From positions 434,001-498,000 of the forward strand of contig JADJCG010000001.1 in NCBI GenBank assembly GCA_016703335.1: DNA of 64,000 nt. The letters are read 5' to 3'. Below are positions 48,157 to 57,163 of the stretch, in pieces (the stretch's first letter is position 1; every line of letters begins with the position of its first letter). A program made the translations under genes and the position numbers. The notes below the pieces were generated by a model. That model had not been told where the DNA came from and did not search any database. It saw nothing but the letters and a program-made list of their open reading frames with translations. Origin of the DNA: Caulobacteraceae bacterium. Lineage in GTDB: Bacteria; Pseudomonadota; Alphaproteobacteria; Caulobacterales; Aquidulcibacteraceae.

Positions 48157-49317
48157 GTGCCGTGGTTTGGCTGGCTCGCGGCGCTCATCATAGTTGCGGC
48201 GCTCAGCTTCACCGGCTGGCTCTACACAATCGGCCCTTGGCGCGCCGTCGACTTCACGATTGAAGCGCCAACGCCGCAACCAACGATCAACGCAGCGACC
48301 ATCAGTGCCGAACGCGAGGCGTTGCTCGTAGCGTTTCAACGCGACGTGTACGGCACAATGCCTGCGCCGATCGCGCCGGTCGTCGCCAGCAAACAAGAGG
48401 TCTCAACCGCAGACGCGGGCGGCATCGAACGCGTCGAACAATGGCGCGTCGAAGTTGGCGAAGCACGCCACTTCAATATCGCCATTGCGCGACCGCCCGG
48501 AAATGCGCCGGCGCCGGTCATTCTCGTTCTCGACTTTTGCGGCAACCAAGCCGCCTTCCCCAATCGCCCGAGCGCGATCCGTGGTCCCGTTGGTTACATC
48601 CAATGGTTCTGCCAAGCCGACGCAATGGATCCCATCGTGGAGCGTGTCTTCGGCCGCTACGTGAACGCACCTCCCTTCGCCGACATCGCCGCGCACGGCT
48701 ACGCCGTCGCGCTCGTCTATGCTGGCGACATCGTCCCCGATCGCGAACCCGAAGCGCGCGCCGCGCTCTCGCGCTTCGCGCCATCAGACACTGGCGCACT
48801 CATGGCTTGGGCATGGACCGCCTCACGCGCCTACGAAGCGCTGGCGTCAGATCCACGCTTCGATGCGAACCGCATCGCCGTCTGGGGTCAATCGCGCCAA
48901 GGCAAAGCGGCTCTCGTCGCCGGCGTGTTCGATCCACGCTTCGCAGCGGTGATTGCGCTTCAGTCCGGCCGCGGCGGCGATGCGCCGTCTCAGACCTTCG
49001 CAGGCGAGAGCCGCACCGAAATCACCAGCGCCTATCCGCACTGGTTCGCGCCAAACTTCGCAACAACGATGCCGAGCGTCGAACAACACCAATTGCTCGC
49101 GCTGCTTGCGCCGCGCCCCCTTCTCGTCGGCCACGGCGATCGCGACGGCTGGTCCGATCCGATCGGCGCGCGCGCAATCCGCGAAGCCACATCTCCGGTC
49201 TTCGCAGAACTCGGCGGTGAGCCGCCATCGCACTTCATCCGCCCCGGCGGACACGGCATTCACGAACGCGATTGGGAAGAGACGTTGAATTTTCTCGACG
49301 CGCGCATGAAGCGCTGA
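48157..49317 (+). CDS. Alpha/beta-hydrolase resembling glucuronoyl esterase (CE15)
   Basis: 386 residues from GTG 48157. One N-terminal membrane helix (LAALIIVAALSFTGWLY) makes it a periplasmic anchored or secreted enzyme. The nucleophile lies in RIAVWGQSRQGKAALVAGVF, matching the GxSRxGK motif of CE15 enzymes, with a Gln in place of the usual Cys. Later HFIRPGGHGIHERDWEETLN supplies the His. CE15 enzymes cut esters between glucuronic acid of xylan and lignin. VILVLDFCGNQAAF is the oxyanion strand. The assignment is by motif; the substrate could be another ester. Confidence 0.78.
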   Translation: MPWFGWLAALIIVAALSFTGWLYTIGPWRAVDFTIEAPTPQPTINAATISAEREALLVAFQRDVYGTMPAPIAPVVASKQEVSTADAGGIERVEQWRVEVGEARHFNIAIARPPGNAPAPVILVLDFCGNQAAFPNRPSAIRGPVGYIQWFCQADAMDPIVERVFGRYVNAPPFADIAAHGYAVALVYAGDIVPDREPEARAALSRFAPSDTGALMAWAWTASRAYEALASDPRFDANRIAVWGQSRQGKAALVAGVFDPRFAAVIALQSGRGGDAPSQTFAGESRTEITSAYPHWFAPNFATTMPSVEQHQLLALLAPRPLLVGHGDRDGWSDPIGARAIREATSPVFAELGGEPPSHFIRPGGHGIHERDWEETLNFLDARMKR

Positions 49318-49329
49318 GTAAGTGAGCGC

Positions 49330-50733
49330 ATGGAAGATTGGCGCGCGTGGACGGTGAAGGCCGCTGAATGGGGCATGGATTATCGCGCGCGTCTGCGCGA
49401 TCTGCCGGTGCGTCCGCCTGTGCAGCCGGGCGAGATCGCCGCGAAGATCGCGCCGTCGCCGCCGGAGACACCCGAGCCGTTCGAAAAAGTCTTCGCCGAT
49501 TTCGAACGCGATATCGCGCCGGGCATGACGCATTGGCAGCATCCGCGCTTCTTCGCGTACTTCCCGTCGAATTCTGCGCCGGCCTCACTCGTTGCCGAAC
49601 ATCTCGTCAACGCCATCGGCGCGGTGTGCATGCTCTGGCAAACATCGCCCGCCGCCACTGAACTCGAAACCCGCGCTGTCGCTTGGCTGCGCCAAGCATT
49701 CGGTTTGCCCGATGTGTTTCAAGGCTGCATCCAAGACACCGCCTCAACTGCCACACTCGCTGCCGTGCTGGTGATGCGCGAACGGGCGTTGAATTTCACC
49801 GGCAACCAAACCGGCCTTTCCAGCACGCCGCGCCTGCGGATCTATTGCTCCGCCGAAGCGCACTCTTCGATTGATCGCGCCGTCTGGTTCTCCGGCATCG
49901 GCGCCGACAATCTCGTGCGCATCCCGATCAAAGGCCCGCTCCGCGGCGCCGATCCCGACGCGCTCCGCGCGCTCATCGCCGCCGACATCGCTGCCGGCTA
50001 CAAACCCGCCGGCATCATCGCCAATGTCGGCGCTACCGGCGTGGGTGCGACCGATCCGGTTGCCGACCTCGCCGCCATCGCGCGCGAGCACAACCTCTAT
50101 CTTCACGTCGATGCCGCCTGGGCCGGCGCCGCGATGATCTGCCCCGAACTGCGCCACCTCTGGGCTGGCGCAGAGCACGCAGACTCCATCGTCGTCAACG
50201 CCCACAAATGGCTCGGCGCGCAAACCCATTGCAGCATCCATTTCGTGCGCGATCCTGCGAGCCTCACCCGCACGCTCGCCGCGAAGCCGGATTATCTGCA
50301 CACGTTGGGCTTGAGCGAAGTCGTCAATTACAGCGAATGGGGCATTCCACTCGGCCGTCAATTCCGCGCTTTGAAGCTTTGGTTCGTGTTGCGCGCTTAC
50401 GGGCTCGAAGGTCTGCGCACCATGATCCGCAATCACATCGCTTGGTCGCGGGCGCTGTGCGAGAAGCTGCGCGCGACGCCCGGATTCGAGATTGTCACGG
50501 ATGCTGCTTTTTCACTCTTCACTTTCCGCTATCTCGGCGTGAGCAGAGCAAATGTCGACGATCTCAACTTGGCGCTTGTAGAGGCGATAAATGCTGATGG
50601 CCGCATCTATCTCACGCAGACGCGGGTAGATGGCGCCGTCGCCATCCGCTTCCAAGTCGGACAATTCGAATGCACCGAGGCTGATGTGATGAGCGCCTAT
50701 CCGGTCATCACCGAGATCGCAGCGCGCCTCTAG
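49330..50733 (+). CDS. PLP-dependent group II amino-acid decarboxylase
   Basis: 467 residues, length typical for aromatic-L-amino-acid decarboxylases. N-terminal PPETPEPFEKVFADFERDIA and MTHWQHPRFFAYFP are the family start. The cofactor site has VDAAWAGAAMICPELRHL (Asp) and the Schiff-base Lys in VVNAHKWLGAQ (NxHKW). Earlier CSAEAHSSIDRAVWFSGIGA carries the His stacking on PLP. It decarboxylates an aromatic amino acid to an amine in the cytoplasm, substrate not certain. Just behind its stop lies a remnant of a dps gene on the other strand. Confidence 0.92.
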   Translation: MEDWRAWTVKAAEWGMDYRARLRDLPVRPPVQPGEIAAKIAPSPPETPEPFEKVFADFERDIAPGMTHWQHPRFFAYFPSNSAPASLVAEHLVNAIGAVCMLWQTSPAATELETRAVAWLRQAFGLPDVFQGCIQDTASTATLAAVLVMRERALNFTGNQTGLSSTPRLRIYCSAEAHSSIDRAVWFSGIGADNLVRIPIKGPLRGADPDALRALIAADIAAGYKPAGIIANVGATGVGATDPVADLAAIAREHNLYLHVDAAWAGAAMICPELRHLWAGAEHADSIVVNAHKWLGAQTHCSIHFVRDPASLTRTLAAKPDYLHTLGLSEVVNYSEWGIPLGRQFRALKLWFVLRAYGLEGLRTMIRNHIAWSRALCEKLRATPGFEIVTDAAFSLFTFRYLGVSRANVDDLNLALVEAINADGRIYLTQTRVDGAVAIRFQVGQFECTEADVMSAYPVITEIAARL

Positions 50734-50797
50734 TCGCTACTAGCGCGATCAAGGCTTTACGCGTGTTGTCCGGAAGTTCGTTGCGGGTGGTCGGCAT
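50708..50797 (-). pseudogene. dps: 5' remnant of dps (starvation ferritin)
   Basis: From ATG 50797, behind AGGAGA, the frame reads MPTTRNELPDNTRKALIALV and then leaves the family, stopping after 29 codons. Dps proteins begin with just this pattern (TRNDLPADTRKxMIxLLNARLAD). The similarity ends close to the stop codon of the decarboxylase (50733), so the rest of dps was lost in a deletion that joined the two genes. The start signals are intact. It could still make a 29-residue peptide, but I see it as a scar. Confidence 0.6.
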
Positions 50798-50898
50798 GGC
50801 GGGATCTCCTCAAGGTCCGGATATTGGCTCAGCCGCTGCGGCAGGCAACGCAAACACCCGTAGATTTGAGGCTTATTCTCGATGGGCGTTTTCTGTCT

Positions 50899-51876
50899 TC
50901 AGAGCGTCGCCAGCCAATCGATGATCAGGCCAGTGGTTTCTTTAGGCGCTTCCTGCTGCGTCCAGTGACCAATTTTCGGAATCATATGCGAGCCGCGCAG
51001 GTTCGATGTATTCGCCTGCATGCGTTCGAACGCGGCATCGGCGCTGCCGCCGAACATCTTCAGCACCAGATCGTTCTCGCCGACGATGAACAGCGACGGC
51101 TGATGGATCACGCGATCCTCAATCGTGCTCATATACTCAAAATCACGCGTGTGGTTGCGATAGCGATTGATCGGCCCGCGGAAGCCCGAAACCGTGAACT
51201 CATCAACGAAATAGTCGATGTCCTCTGGAGTCATCCACCACGGGAACGGGTTCGGATCTTCCAAGCCATCGAGCAAATGGTCGCCGTGAACTTTGTCCAC
51301 GCCGCCCCAATAACCTTGGGAGTCACCGCTGCCCGCATAATAGAGCTTGCGCAAACCGCCGCGCACGTCCGCTTCGAACGCAGCCTCAGCGACGCCCTCG
51401 TCTTTGAAGTAGGCCTGATAGAAGAACTTGCCCTGATCAATGTACATCATCTTGATCAGCGCATCGAGCGACATGGGCGGCAAGCCGAACCACGGTACGC
51501 TTAGGCCAGCGACGGCGCGCACTCGCTTTGGATGCAGCACGGCTGTGTGCCAAACGATCGGCGCGCCCCAATCGTGCCCGATAAGAACAGCGGGCTTGCC
51601 AGGCGACATCACGTCGATGACGCCCGCGACATCCGCCGCAATCTCCTTCATCGCGTACGCTTCGACAGCATGCGGTTTGTCCGAGCCACCATAGCCGCGC
51701 ACATCAATGGCGCATGCTGTGAAGCCAGCGGCGGCGAGCGGCGCCATTTGGTGGCGCCACGAATACCAGCTCTCTGGAAAGCCGTGGACCATTACGACCA
51801 ATGGCCCCTCGCCCTGGATCGCGGCGCGCACCTTGATCCCGTTGGTGTCGATCATGCGGAATTCGGGTTTGGTCAT
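50899..51876 (-). CDS. Soluble epoxide hydrolase-like alpha/beta hydrolase
   Basis: 325 residues. Oxyanion motif MVHGFPESWYSWRHQMAPLA (HGFP), Asp nucleophile in VLIGHDWGAPIVWH, His in MIPKIGHWTQQEAPKE, acid near FIVGENDLVLK. INRYRNHTRDFE has the lid Tyr that activates the epoxide in this family. The enzyme opens epoxides to diols in the cytoplasm; haloalkane dehalogenases share part of the pattern but usually lack this Tyr arrangement. The start overlaps by four bases the end of the DUF885 gene upstream. Confidence 0.9.
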   Translation of the reverse strand: MTKPEFRMIDTNGIKVRAAIQGEGPLVVMVHGFPESWYSWRHQMAPLAAAGFTACAIDVRGYGGSDKPHAVEAYAMKEIAADVAGVIDVMSPGKPAVLIGHDWGAPIVWHTAVLHPKRVRAVAGLSVPWFGLPPMSLDALIKMMYIDQGKFFYQAYFKDEGVAEAAFEADVRGGLRKLYYAGSGDSQGYWGGVDKVHGDHLLDGLEDPNPFPWWMTPEDIDYFVDEFTVSGFRGPINRYRNHTRDFEYMSTIEDRVIHQPSLFIVGENDLVLKMFGGSADAAFERMQANTSNLRGSHMIPKIGHWTQQEAPKETTGLIIDWLATL

Positions 51877-53144
51877 TGCAGGTCCGCCGGAAGCGTCGGT
51901 TGATTGAGGATGCTCTCGTACGCGCGCCAGCGCGCATTGTTGTCTGCGCCTGTGCGCTCAGCGTAAGTGCGCACCAAATCCTCACCCGAGGAATAATTGA
52001 TCACGTACGAGCGATAGTGATCGGCGAACGCCAAGCTCCGCTCAGCGCGTTCACGTGATGTCACGCCGTAACGCTGACGCAACTCTAACGCGCGAGCCCG
52101 ATCAATCTCGCCATCGAGATACATCTGATCGACCGTCAGCGTCGCGCCGCGCAATTCTTGTAAAGCCTCAAGCAAATCCGCCAACGCCGGCGCGGTCGCC
52201 GGATCGAGACCAGCCAGGGAAACAGCGTGTCGCGCTCGAACGCCAACTTCTCGTCGCCGGGAAACGCGAGATCGACGCCATAATTGCCGCCACCTTCGTT
52301 CAACGGCCCCTGCGGTGAGAAGAGTGGCATAATCGAAAACTCAACCCAGCCGCGTTCGCGATACAAACGCTCCGCCGAAATCCCCTGCACGTGGTGACCG
52401 GGGTAGCCTTCGTGGCAGCCGTAACCGATCGCGGCATCGATATAGATCGGCTGATCCGTGTTCACTTGGATCAAGCTGTGATTGTCGCCCTGATAGTAAT
52501 TGTAGGCGCCCCAGGACTGGCCGTTGACGAGCGAAAGTTCGAAGCGTTCGTTCTCCGGCAACTCGATATGTTCAGCCGTGCGCCGGCGGCACTCAGCAAT
52601 CGCCGCTTGCATCACCGGCAACAATTTATCGTGCGGAATGGCGTAGCGATTGCGCAAAGCCTGCACACGATCCGCCAGCGGCCCTCTACCCGGCACAATT
52701 GCGTCCAAACGCTCCAACGCAGCGTCATAGCTCTCAAGCGGACGCAAAGTCGGTCGCAATGCGAAGAGACGTTCGGCCTCGTCCGCAAAAGGCACACGCT
52801 CGCCATCGATCATATCGAGGCGAAAGCGCGCGCTTGAGACATATGCCGCTAACGCGCGCGCGCGACGCTGCACCAGCTGGATCGCGCGCCTCGCCGAGCG
52901 CTGTGGCGATCTGCGCGCTCAGCGCGTCAGCGGCGGTTTTGAGCTCGGCAGTCGAGCGCGGATGCGCTTCAGCCTCAGTCTTCCATTCCGGTGGACCGTA
53001 ATAGGCGTCGATATAGCCTTCCTCGTGCGTGCCGATTTCCAACGCCAGCCGCACGTACGCTTCCGCCAACGGATTGAGATCAGGCTCGGCGCGCGGCGTG
53101 CACGCCGCCAACAGCAAAGCCGCAACAAAAACCAAAGCCCGCAT
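51873..53144 (-). pseudogene. DUF885 family lipoprotein (two single-base frameshifts)
   Basis: Three frames form one protein of about 423 residues. The start is ATG 53144 behind GGAGGG, with lipobox (FVAALLLAAC). Part 1 ends ATALGEARD. Dropping one base near 52879 joins QLVQRRARALAAYVSSARFR. Part 2 has the helical DUF885 core with the zinc-peptidase-like HEGYPGHHVQG (HExxxGHH). A missing base near 52215 joins DTLFP to LAGLDPATAPALADLLEALQ, which runs to a stop at 51873. DUF885 proteins are helical and possibly metallopeptidases of the envelope. Both breaks look like indels, as the protein reads smoothly in all three parts. Confidence 0.82.
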
Positions 53145-53210
53145 CAATCCCTCCGCCGCCAGCTTAGCAGCAAATTTGCGCGTGCACGCCGTTTACGTCG
53201 CGGGAACCGG

Positions 53211-55061
53211 TCAGCTCGCCTCTTCGCGGTCTTCCAGAACCTCGGCAGCTTCCTCGTTGAGCGCTCGGCCTTCTTGGCGCGGCCGCGTGAACGGCGTCGG
53301 TTCCGGCGTCGTCGTGTTGTTGCGCCAGAGCCCGCGGCCGGCCTCGATGCCGCCAGCAAGCTGCATCTCAAAGCGCTCGGCGTCGCGCTCGCGCACGTCT
53401 TCAATCGTGTCGGCGATATCGAGATCGGAGAAGCCGAGGTCACGCAGCACCGCGGCGCTGAAGGTCAGCGACGACTCAAAAAGTTCGCGGATTTGATAAT
53501 CGACACCCGCCTTCACCAGGCGCATCGAGTGACCACGGTCGAAAGAGCGCGCAAAAATCTTTGCGTGCGGAAACTCGGACTTGATCAGCGTGACGATGTG
53601 ATCGGTCGTCTCTGGCTTATCGACGCAGATGAGAATGGCCTCCGCTGTAGCCGCACTAGAAGCGCGCAGCACGTCTAGCCGCGTCCCGTCACCGTAATAG
53701 ACCTTGAAGCCGAAATTGCCGGCGACGCGGATCATCTCCACGTCGGTCTCGATCAGCGAAATATCGACGCCGCGCGCCAGCAGCGATTGGCTTACCACCT
53801 GCGCGAAACGGCCGAAGCCGACGAACAGCACCCGCCCGTTGAGATCATGCGCCTCTTCCACGCCGTCGAGCGAAACCTTCGGCGCGGGCATCAAGCGGTT
53901 AAGCAACAGCACAACGACGGGCGTAAGAGCCATCGAGATAATAACGATCGCGGTCATCACCGCCGCGATGCGCGCATCCATCACGCCAGCGGAAAGCGCG
54001 GCCGCGTAGAGCACAAACGCGAACTCGCCACCCTGTGCGAACAGCCCCGCGCGTCGAATCGACTCCCGCTGGTCGGCCCCGAACAAACGCGCGACTCCAT
54101 AAATACCAAGCGCCTTGACCACCATAAAAGAGACAACGCCCGCAGCGATCAGTTGCCAATCGCTCAGCACCACCGTGACATTCAGCGACATGCCGACGCT
54201 GATGAAGAAGAGCGCAAGCAGGATTCCGCGGAACGGCTCCACATCAGCTTCGAGCTGGTGGCGGAACGTAGAGTCCGACAGCAACACGCCTGCAAGGAAC
54301 GCGCCCATAGCCATTGAGAGGCCGCCCAAATCCATCAGCAGCGCTGCGCCCAGCACAACAAGCAACGCCGCCGCCGTCATCACCTCGCGCGCGCCGGAGC
54401 GTGCGAGGATGCCAAAGAACGGATTGATGACGTAGCGACCCGCCAAAAACACAATTGCGACAGCGCCCACGCCAAGTGCGACGCTCTGCCAAAGCGGCGG
54501 CGCGTTCTCTTGCACGCCGAGCGTCAAGCCTGCGATCACCGCAACAGCGGCGAGCAACGGCACGATCATGAGATCTTCGAACAACAAAATCGAAACGTTG
54601 CGCTGCCCCGCCTGGCTTGAGGTCTCGCCGACGTCGTCCATCATTTTCATGATCACCGCGGTCGATGAGAGCACAAAGCCAGACGCGCCGATCAAGGCGG
54701 CTGCCCATGGCAAGCCAGCTGCAATACCAACACTCGACAACAGGACGATGCACGCAACAACTTGCGCAGCGCCCAATCCAAAAATCTCTTGGCGCAGCGC
54801 CCAGAGTTTCGCGGGCCGCATTTCGAGGCCGATGATGAACAAAAACATCACGACGCCGAGTTCGGCGACATGAAGGATCGCCTCGGGATCGCGGAAGATG
54901 CCGATACCGAACGGGCCAATCACTAGGCCGGCCGCGAGGTAACCCAGCACCGAGCCCAGCCCCAGCCGGCGGAACAGCGGCGCCGCGATAACAGCAGTCC
55001 CCAGCAGCGCCACCGCGTGTTCGAGGCCTAATCCACCGCCCGCCACAGCCTCAGCCGCCAT
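53211..55061 (-). CDS. CPA2 family monovalent cation/proton antiporter (KefB/KefC-like)
   Basis: 616 residues. About twelve membrane helices with RLGLGSVLGYLAAGLVIGPF, VMFLFIIGLEMRPAKLWALR and SGFVLSSTAVIMKMMDDVGE, the CPA2 core. ALFFISVGMSLNVTVVL follows. The cytosolic TrkA-N domain begins GRVLFVGFGRFAQVVSQSLL and ends with ISLIETDVEMIR; a C-terminal tail is Glu/Arg-rich. It exports K+ or Na+ for protons, gated by a nucleotide or thiol adduct. No KefG/KefF partner gene is seen next to it. It is divergent from chpT. Confidence 0.92.
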   Translation of the reverse strand: MAAEAVAGGGLGLEHAVALLGTAVIAAPLFRRLGLGSVLGYLAAGLVIGPFGIGIFRDPEAILHVAELGVVMFLFIIGLEMRPAKLWALRQEIFGLGAAQVVACIVLLSSVGIAAGLPWAAALIGASGFVLSSTAVIMKMMDDVGETSSQAGQRNVSILLFEDLMIVPLLAAVAVIAGLTLGVQENAPPLWQSVALGVGAVAIVFLAGRYVINPFFGILARSGAREVMTAAALLVVLGAALLMDLGGLSMAMGAFLAGVLLSDSTFRHQLEADVEPFRGILLALFFISVGMSLNVTVVLSDWQLIAAGVVSFMVVKALGIYGVARLFGADQRESIRRAGLFAQGGEFAFVLYAAALSAGVMDARIAAVMTAIVIISMALTPVVVLLLNRLMPAPKVSLDGVEEAHDLNGRVLFVGFGRFAQVVSQSLLARGVDISLIETDVEMIRVAGNFGFKVYYGDGTRLDVLRASSAATAEAILICVDKPETTDHIVTLIKSEFPHAKIFARSFDRGHSMRLVKAGVDYQIRELFESSLTFSAAVLRDLGFSDLDIADTIEDVRERDAERFEMQLAGGIEAGRGLWRNNTTTPEPTPFTRPRQEGRALNEEAAEVLEDREEAS

Positions 55062-55177
55062 CAGCGCAACCTTTTCAATGAGAAGGCTCCCATGTGGCGC
55101 CCTTTATGTCGGCTTTGAACCCCTCGCCGAGCGCTCGAATCATTTATGTTGGCCGCTTGCCCGATCTGGAGCGCGTA

Positions 55178-55819
55178 ATGATCGAGAATACGAAGCTGAC
55201 CGCGCTTGTCGCCTCGCGCATCTGCCACGACATGGTCGAGCCGATGAGCGCGATCATCCAAGGCCTTGAGATGATCAAGGATGGCGATGGCAAACCTGAT
55301 CCGGACGCGTTGAATTTGCTGGACCACGGCGTCGGCAAAGCGTGGGCGAAGCTCGAGTTCTTTCGCTTCGCCATGGCGGGCGCGATGGCCGAGGGCGACA
55401 GCACGATCGACGAAGGCAAAGCGGTCGCCGAAAAACTCTACGGTGTGCTGAAAGCCGATCTGGTTTGGTCCGCGCCGAATGTCGGAATGCCGCGGCCCGC
55501 CGTCCGCGTGATCGTGAATTTGTTGCTGATTGCGAACGAGTGCCTGCCACGGGGCGGCACGGTTGAAGTTACGGCCTCAAAACAAGGCGATATCGGCGAG
55601 GTCATCGTCACAGCTACCGGCCCGCGCGGCAAACTGAAGGATGCGACGTTCGCGGCGCTGAAGGGCGAAGGCGACGATCTCAACGGCCACACCATCCAGC
55701 CGACGCTGACCGGGCTTCTTGCCCGCCAGGGCGGGGTTGAGCTTTCGGCCCGCGAAACGCCCGGCGAAACCGAGAACAAGATCGAGCTGATCGCGCGCTC
55801 GGCTTCGTTCCAGCTCTGA
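55178..55819 (+). CDS. chpT: Histidine phosphotransferase ChpT
   Basis: 213 residues from ATG 55178, behind GGAG at seven bases; the frame is open from 55094. The phosphorylated His is in TALVASRICHDMVEPMSAII, the H-box of ChpT. The DHp-like helices are followed by a degenerate ATPase-like domain (VRVIVNLLLIANECLPRGGT) lacking G boxes. In Caulobacter ChpT passes phosphate from CckA to CtrA and CpdR. Adjacent cheY and cheR genes match the Caulobacterales order. Assignment by motif and context; other ChpT-like phosphotransferases exist. Confidence 0.85.
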   Translation: MIENTKLTALVASRICHDMVEPMSAIIQGLEMIKDGDGKPDPDALNLLDHGVGKAWAKLEFFRFAMAGAMAEGDSTIDEGKAVAEKLYGVLKADLVWSAPNVGMPRPAVRVIVNLLLIANECLPRGGTVEVTASKQGDIGEVIVTATGPRGKLKDATFAALKGEGDDLNGHTIQPTLTGLLARQGGVELSARETPGETENKIELIARSASFQL

Positions 55820-55832
55820 CTCGCCACAAACC

Positions 55833-55848
55833 TAAAGCCTCCATTAAC
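55833..55848 (+). promoter_or_regulatory. Possible CtrA site before cheY
   Basis: TAAA-N7-TTAAC differs by one base from the CtrA consensus TTAA-N7-TTAA(C). It lies about 46 bases before the ATG of the receiver gene and after chpT. One mismatch in the first half makes it uncertain. Confidence 0.35.
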
Positions 55849-55893
55849 CGGCTTGCCTGAAAAGTTCCGGCGGAATCCGATGGAGTTCGCCAC

Positions 55894-56259
55894 ATGAGAC
55901 GCTGCCTTGTCGTCGACGACAGCCGCGTAATCCGCAAAGTCGCGCGCCGCATTCTTGAAGACATGCGCTTCGAGATTGAGGAAGCCGCTGACGGCCTGGA
56001 AGCGCTGCAAGCGGTGCGCCGGCGCATGCCGGACGCCATCCTGCTTGATTGGACGATGCCTGTGATGAGCGGCATCGATTTCTTGCGTCAGCTCCGCCAA
56101 GAGCCGGGCGGCGATAAGCCGACGGTTGTGTTCTGCACGACGGAGAACGATGTCGAGCGGATCAGTGAAGCGCTGAAAGCCGGCGCGGACGAATACATGA
56201 TGAAGCCGTTCGACGGCGATATTCTTCATTCCAAGTTCGCCGAGGCAGGCCTCATCTAA
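55894..56259 (+). CDS. CheY-like single-domain response regulator
   Basis: 121 residues. Acidic pair in CLVVDDSRVIRKVARRILED, phosphoacceptor in AILLDWTMPVMSGIDFLRQL, Thr in VVFCTTENDVER, Lys in DEYMMKPFDGDIL. It has only the receiver. The next gene, cheR, overlaps its stop (TAATG), so the two are co-translated. With chpT upstream it may link the CckA-ChpT relay to chemotaxis or cell differentiation, as proposed for related CleD/CheYIII-type regulators; its partner is not certain. Confidence 0.9.
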   Translation: MRRCLVVDDSRVIRKVARRILEDMRFEIEEAADGLEALQAVRRRMPDAILLDWTMPVMSGIDFLRQLRQEPGGDKPTVVFCTTENDVERISEALKAGADEYMMKPFDGDILHSKFAEAGLI

Positions 56260-57083
56260 TGCTGAACGACGCCGAGATCGCGCTTGTTGCTCGCGAAGTT
56301 AAGACGCGCTCGGGCGCGGTGCTGACCAAAGACATGGCCGGCGCCATCTCGATCCGCTTGCAGCCGCTTGCGCGGCGTGAAGGATTTGGCAGCGTGCCGG
56401 AGTTGATTGGCGCCGCGCGTATCCGTGCCGACGGCGCGTTGTGGAATGCGATCGCGGATAATCTGGCGCAAAGCGACACGCGGTTCTTCCGCGACCGGTC
56501 GCAGTTCGAGAAGCTGCGGACCACGCTGCTGCCGGAAGCCCTGAAGCGGCGTGCGCATGAGCGAGTGCGGATTTGGTCGGCGGGCTGCGCTACGGGCCAA
56601 GAAGCGTACTCGATCGCGATGATCGTGGATGAGATGCGCAGCGAAGGCCTCAATCCCGCGACTGAGATTGTTGCGACGGATCTTTCTGAGCGGCTCCTCG
56701 ATAAAGCGCGTGCGGGGCTTTACACGCAGTTTGAAATTCAGCGCGGGCTGCCGATCCGCAAGCTCATCGCCTACTTCGAAAAAGCCGGCGACCTCTGGCG
56801 CATTTCGGATCGGCTGCGCGCAGGCGTGAAGTTCGAGCAGCACAATCTGATGAAGCATCCTGGCCAGCTTGGGCAGTTCGACATTGTCGTGCTCGCGCAT
56901 GTGCTGCCCGCTTTCGACCAAGAGACGCGGGTTGATGTGCTGAGCCGCGTCGCTGATACGCTGACGCCGAATGGCGTTCTGCTGCTTGGCGCCGGCGAGA
57001 CGCTGCCGGAAGGTTGCGAGGCGTTCACGCTTGAGGGTGGCGTCGCGCGCAAGTCGAACACGGCGCGTGTCGCAGCGGCCTGA
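56259..57083 (+). CDS. cheR: CheR family protein-glutamate methyltransferase
   Basis: 274 residues. The N-terminal helical CheR_N part is followed by DTRFFRDRSQFEKLRTTLLP, then motif I ERVRIWSAGCATGQEAYSIA (SAM binding), EIVATDLSERLLDKARAGLY and QFDIVVLAHVLPAFDQE. It transfers methyl groups from SAM to glutamates of chemoreceptors. No receptor or CheB is nearby. In Caulobacterales this cheY-cheR pair next to chpT is a conserved island of uncertain role. Confidence 0.9.
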   Translation: MLNDAEIALVAREVKTRSGAVLTKDMAGAISIRLQPLARREGFGSVPELIGAARIRADGALWNAIADNLAQSDTRFFRDRSQFEKLRTTLLPEALKRRAHERVRIWSAGCATGQEAYSIAMIVDEMRSEGLNPATEIVATDLSERLLDKARAGLYTQFEIQRGLPIRKLIAYFEKAGDLWRISDRLRAGVKFEQHNLMKHPGQLGQFDIVVLAHVLPAFDQETRVDVLSRVADTLTPNGVLLLGAGETLPEGCEAFTLEGGVARKSNTARVAAA

Positions 57084-57163
57084 GTGACGCCTGTCATCGG
57101 TGACACTCGTCAATAATGAACTCAGAGCTTGACCTCGTGCGCGTTTGAACGCGTGCTAGCGGC

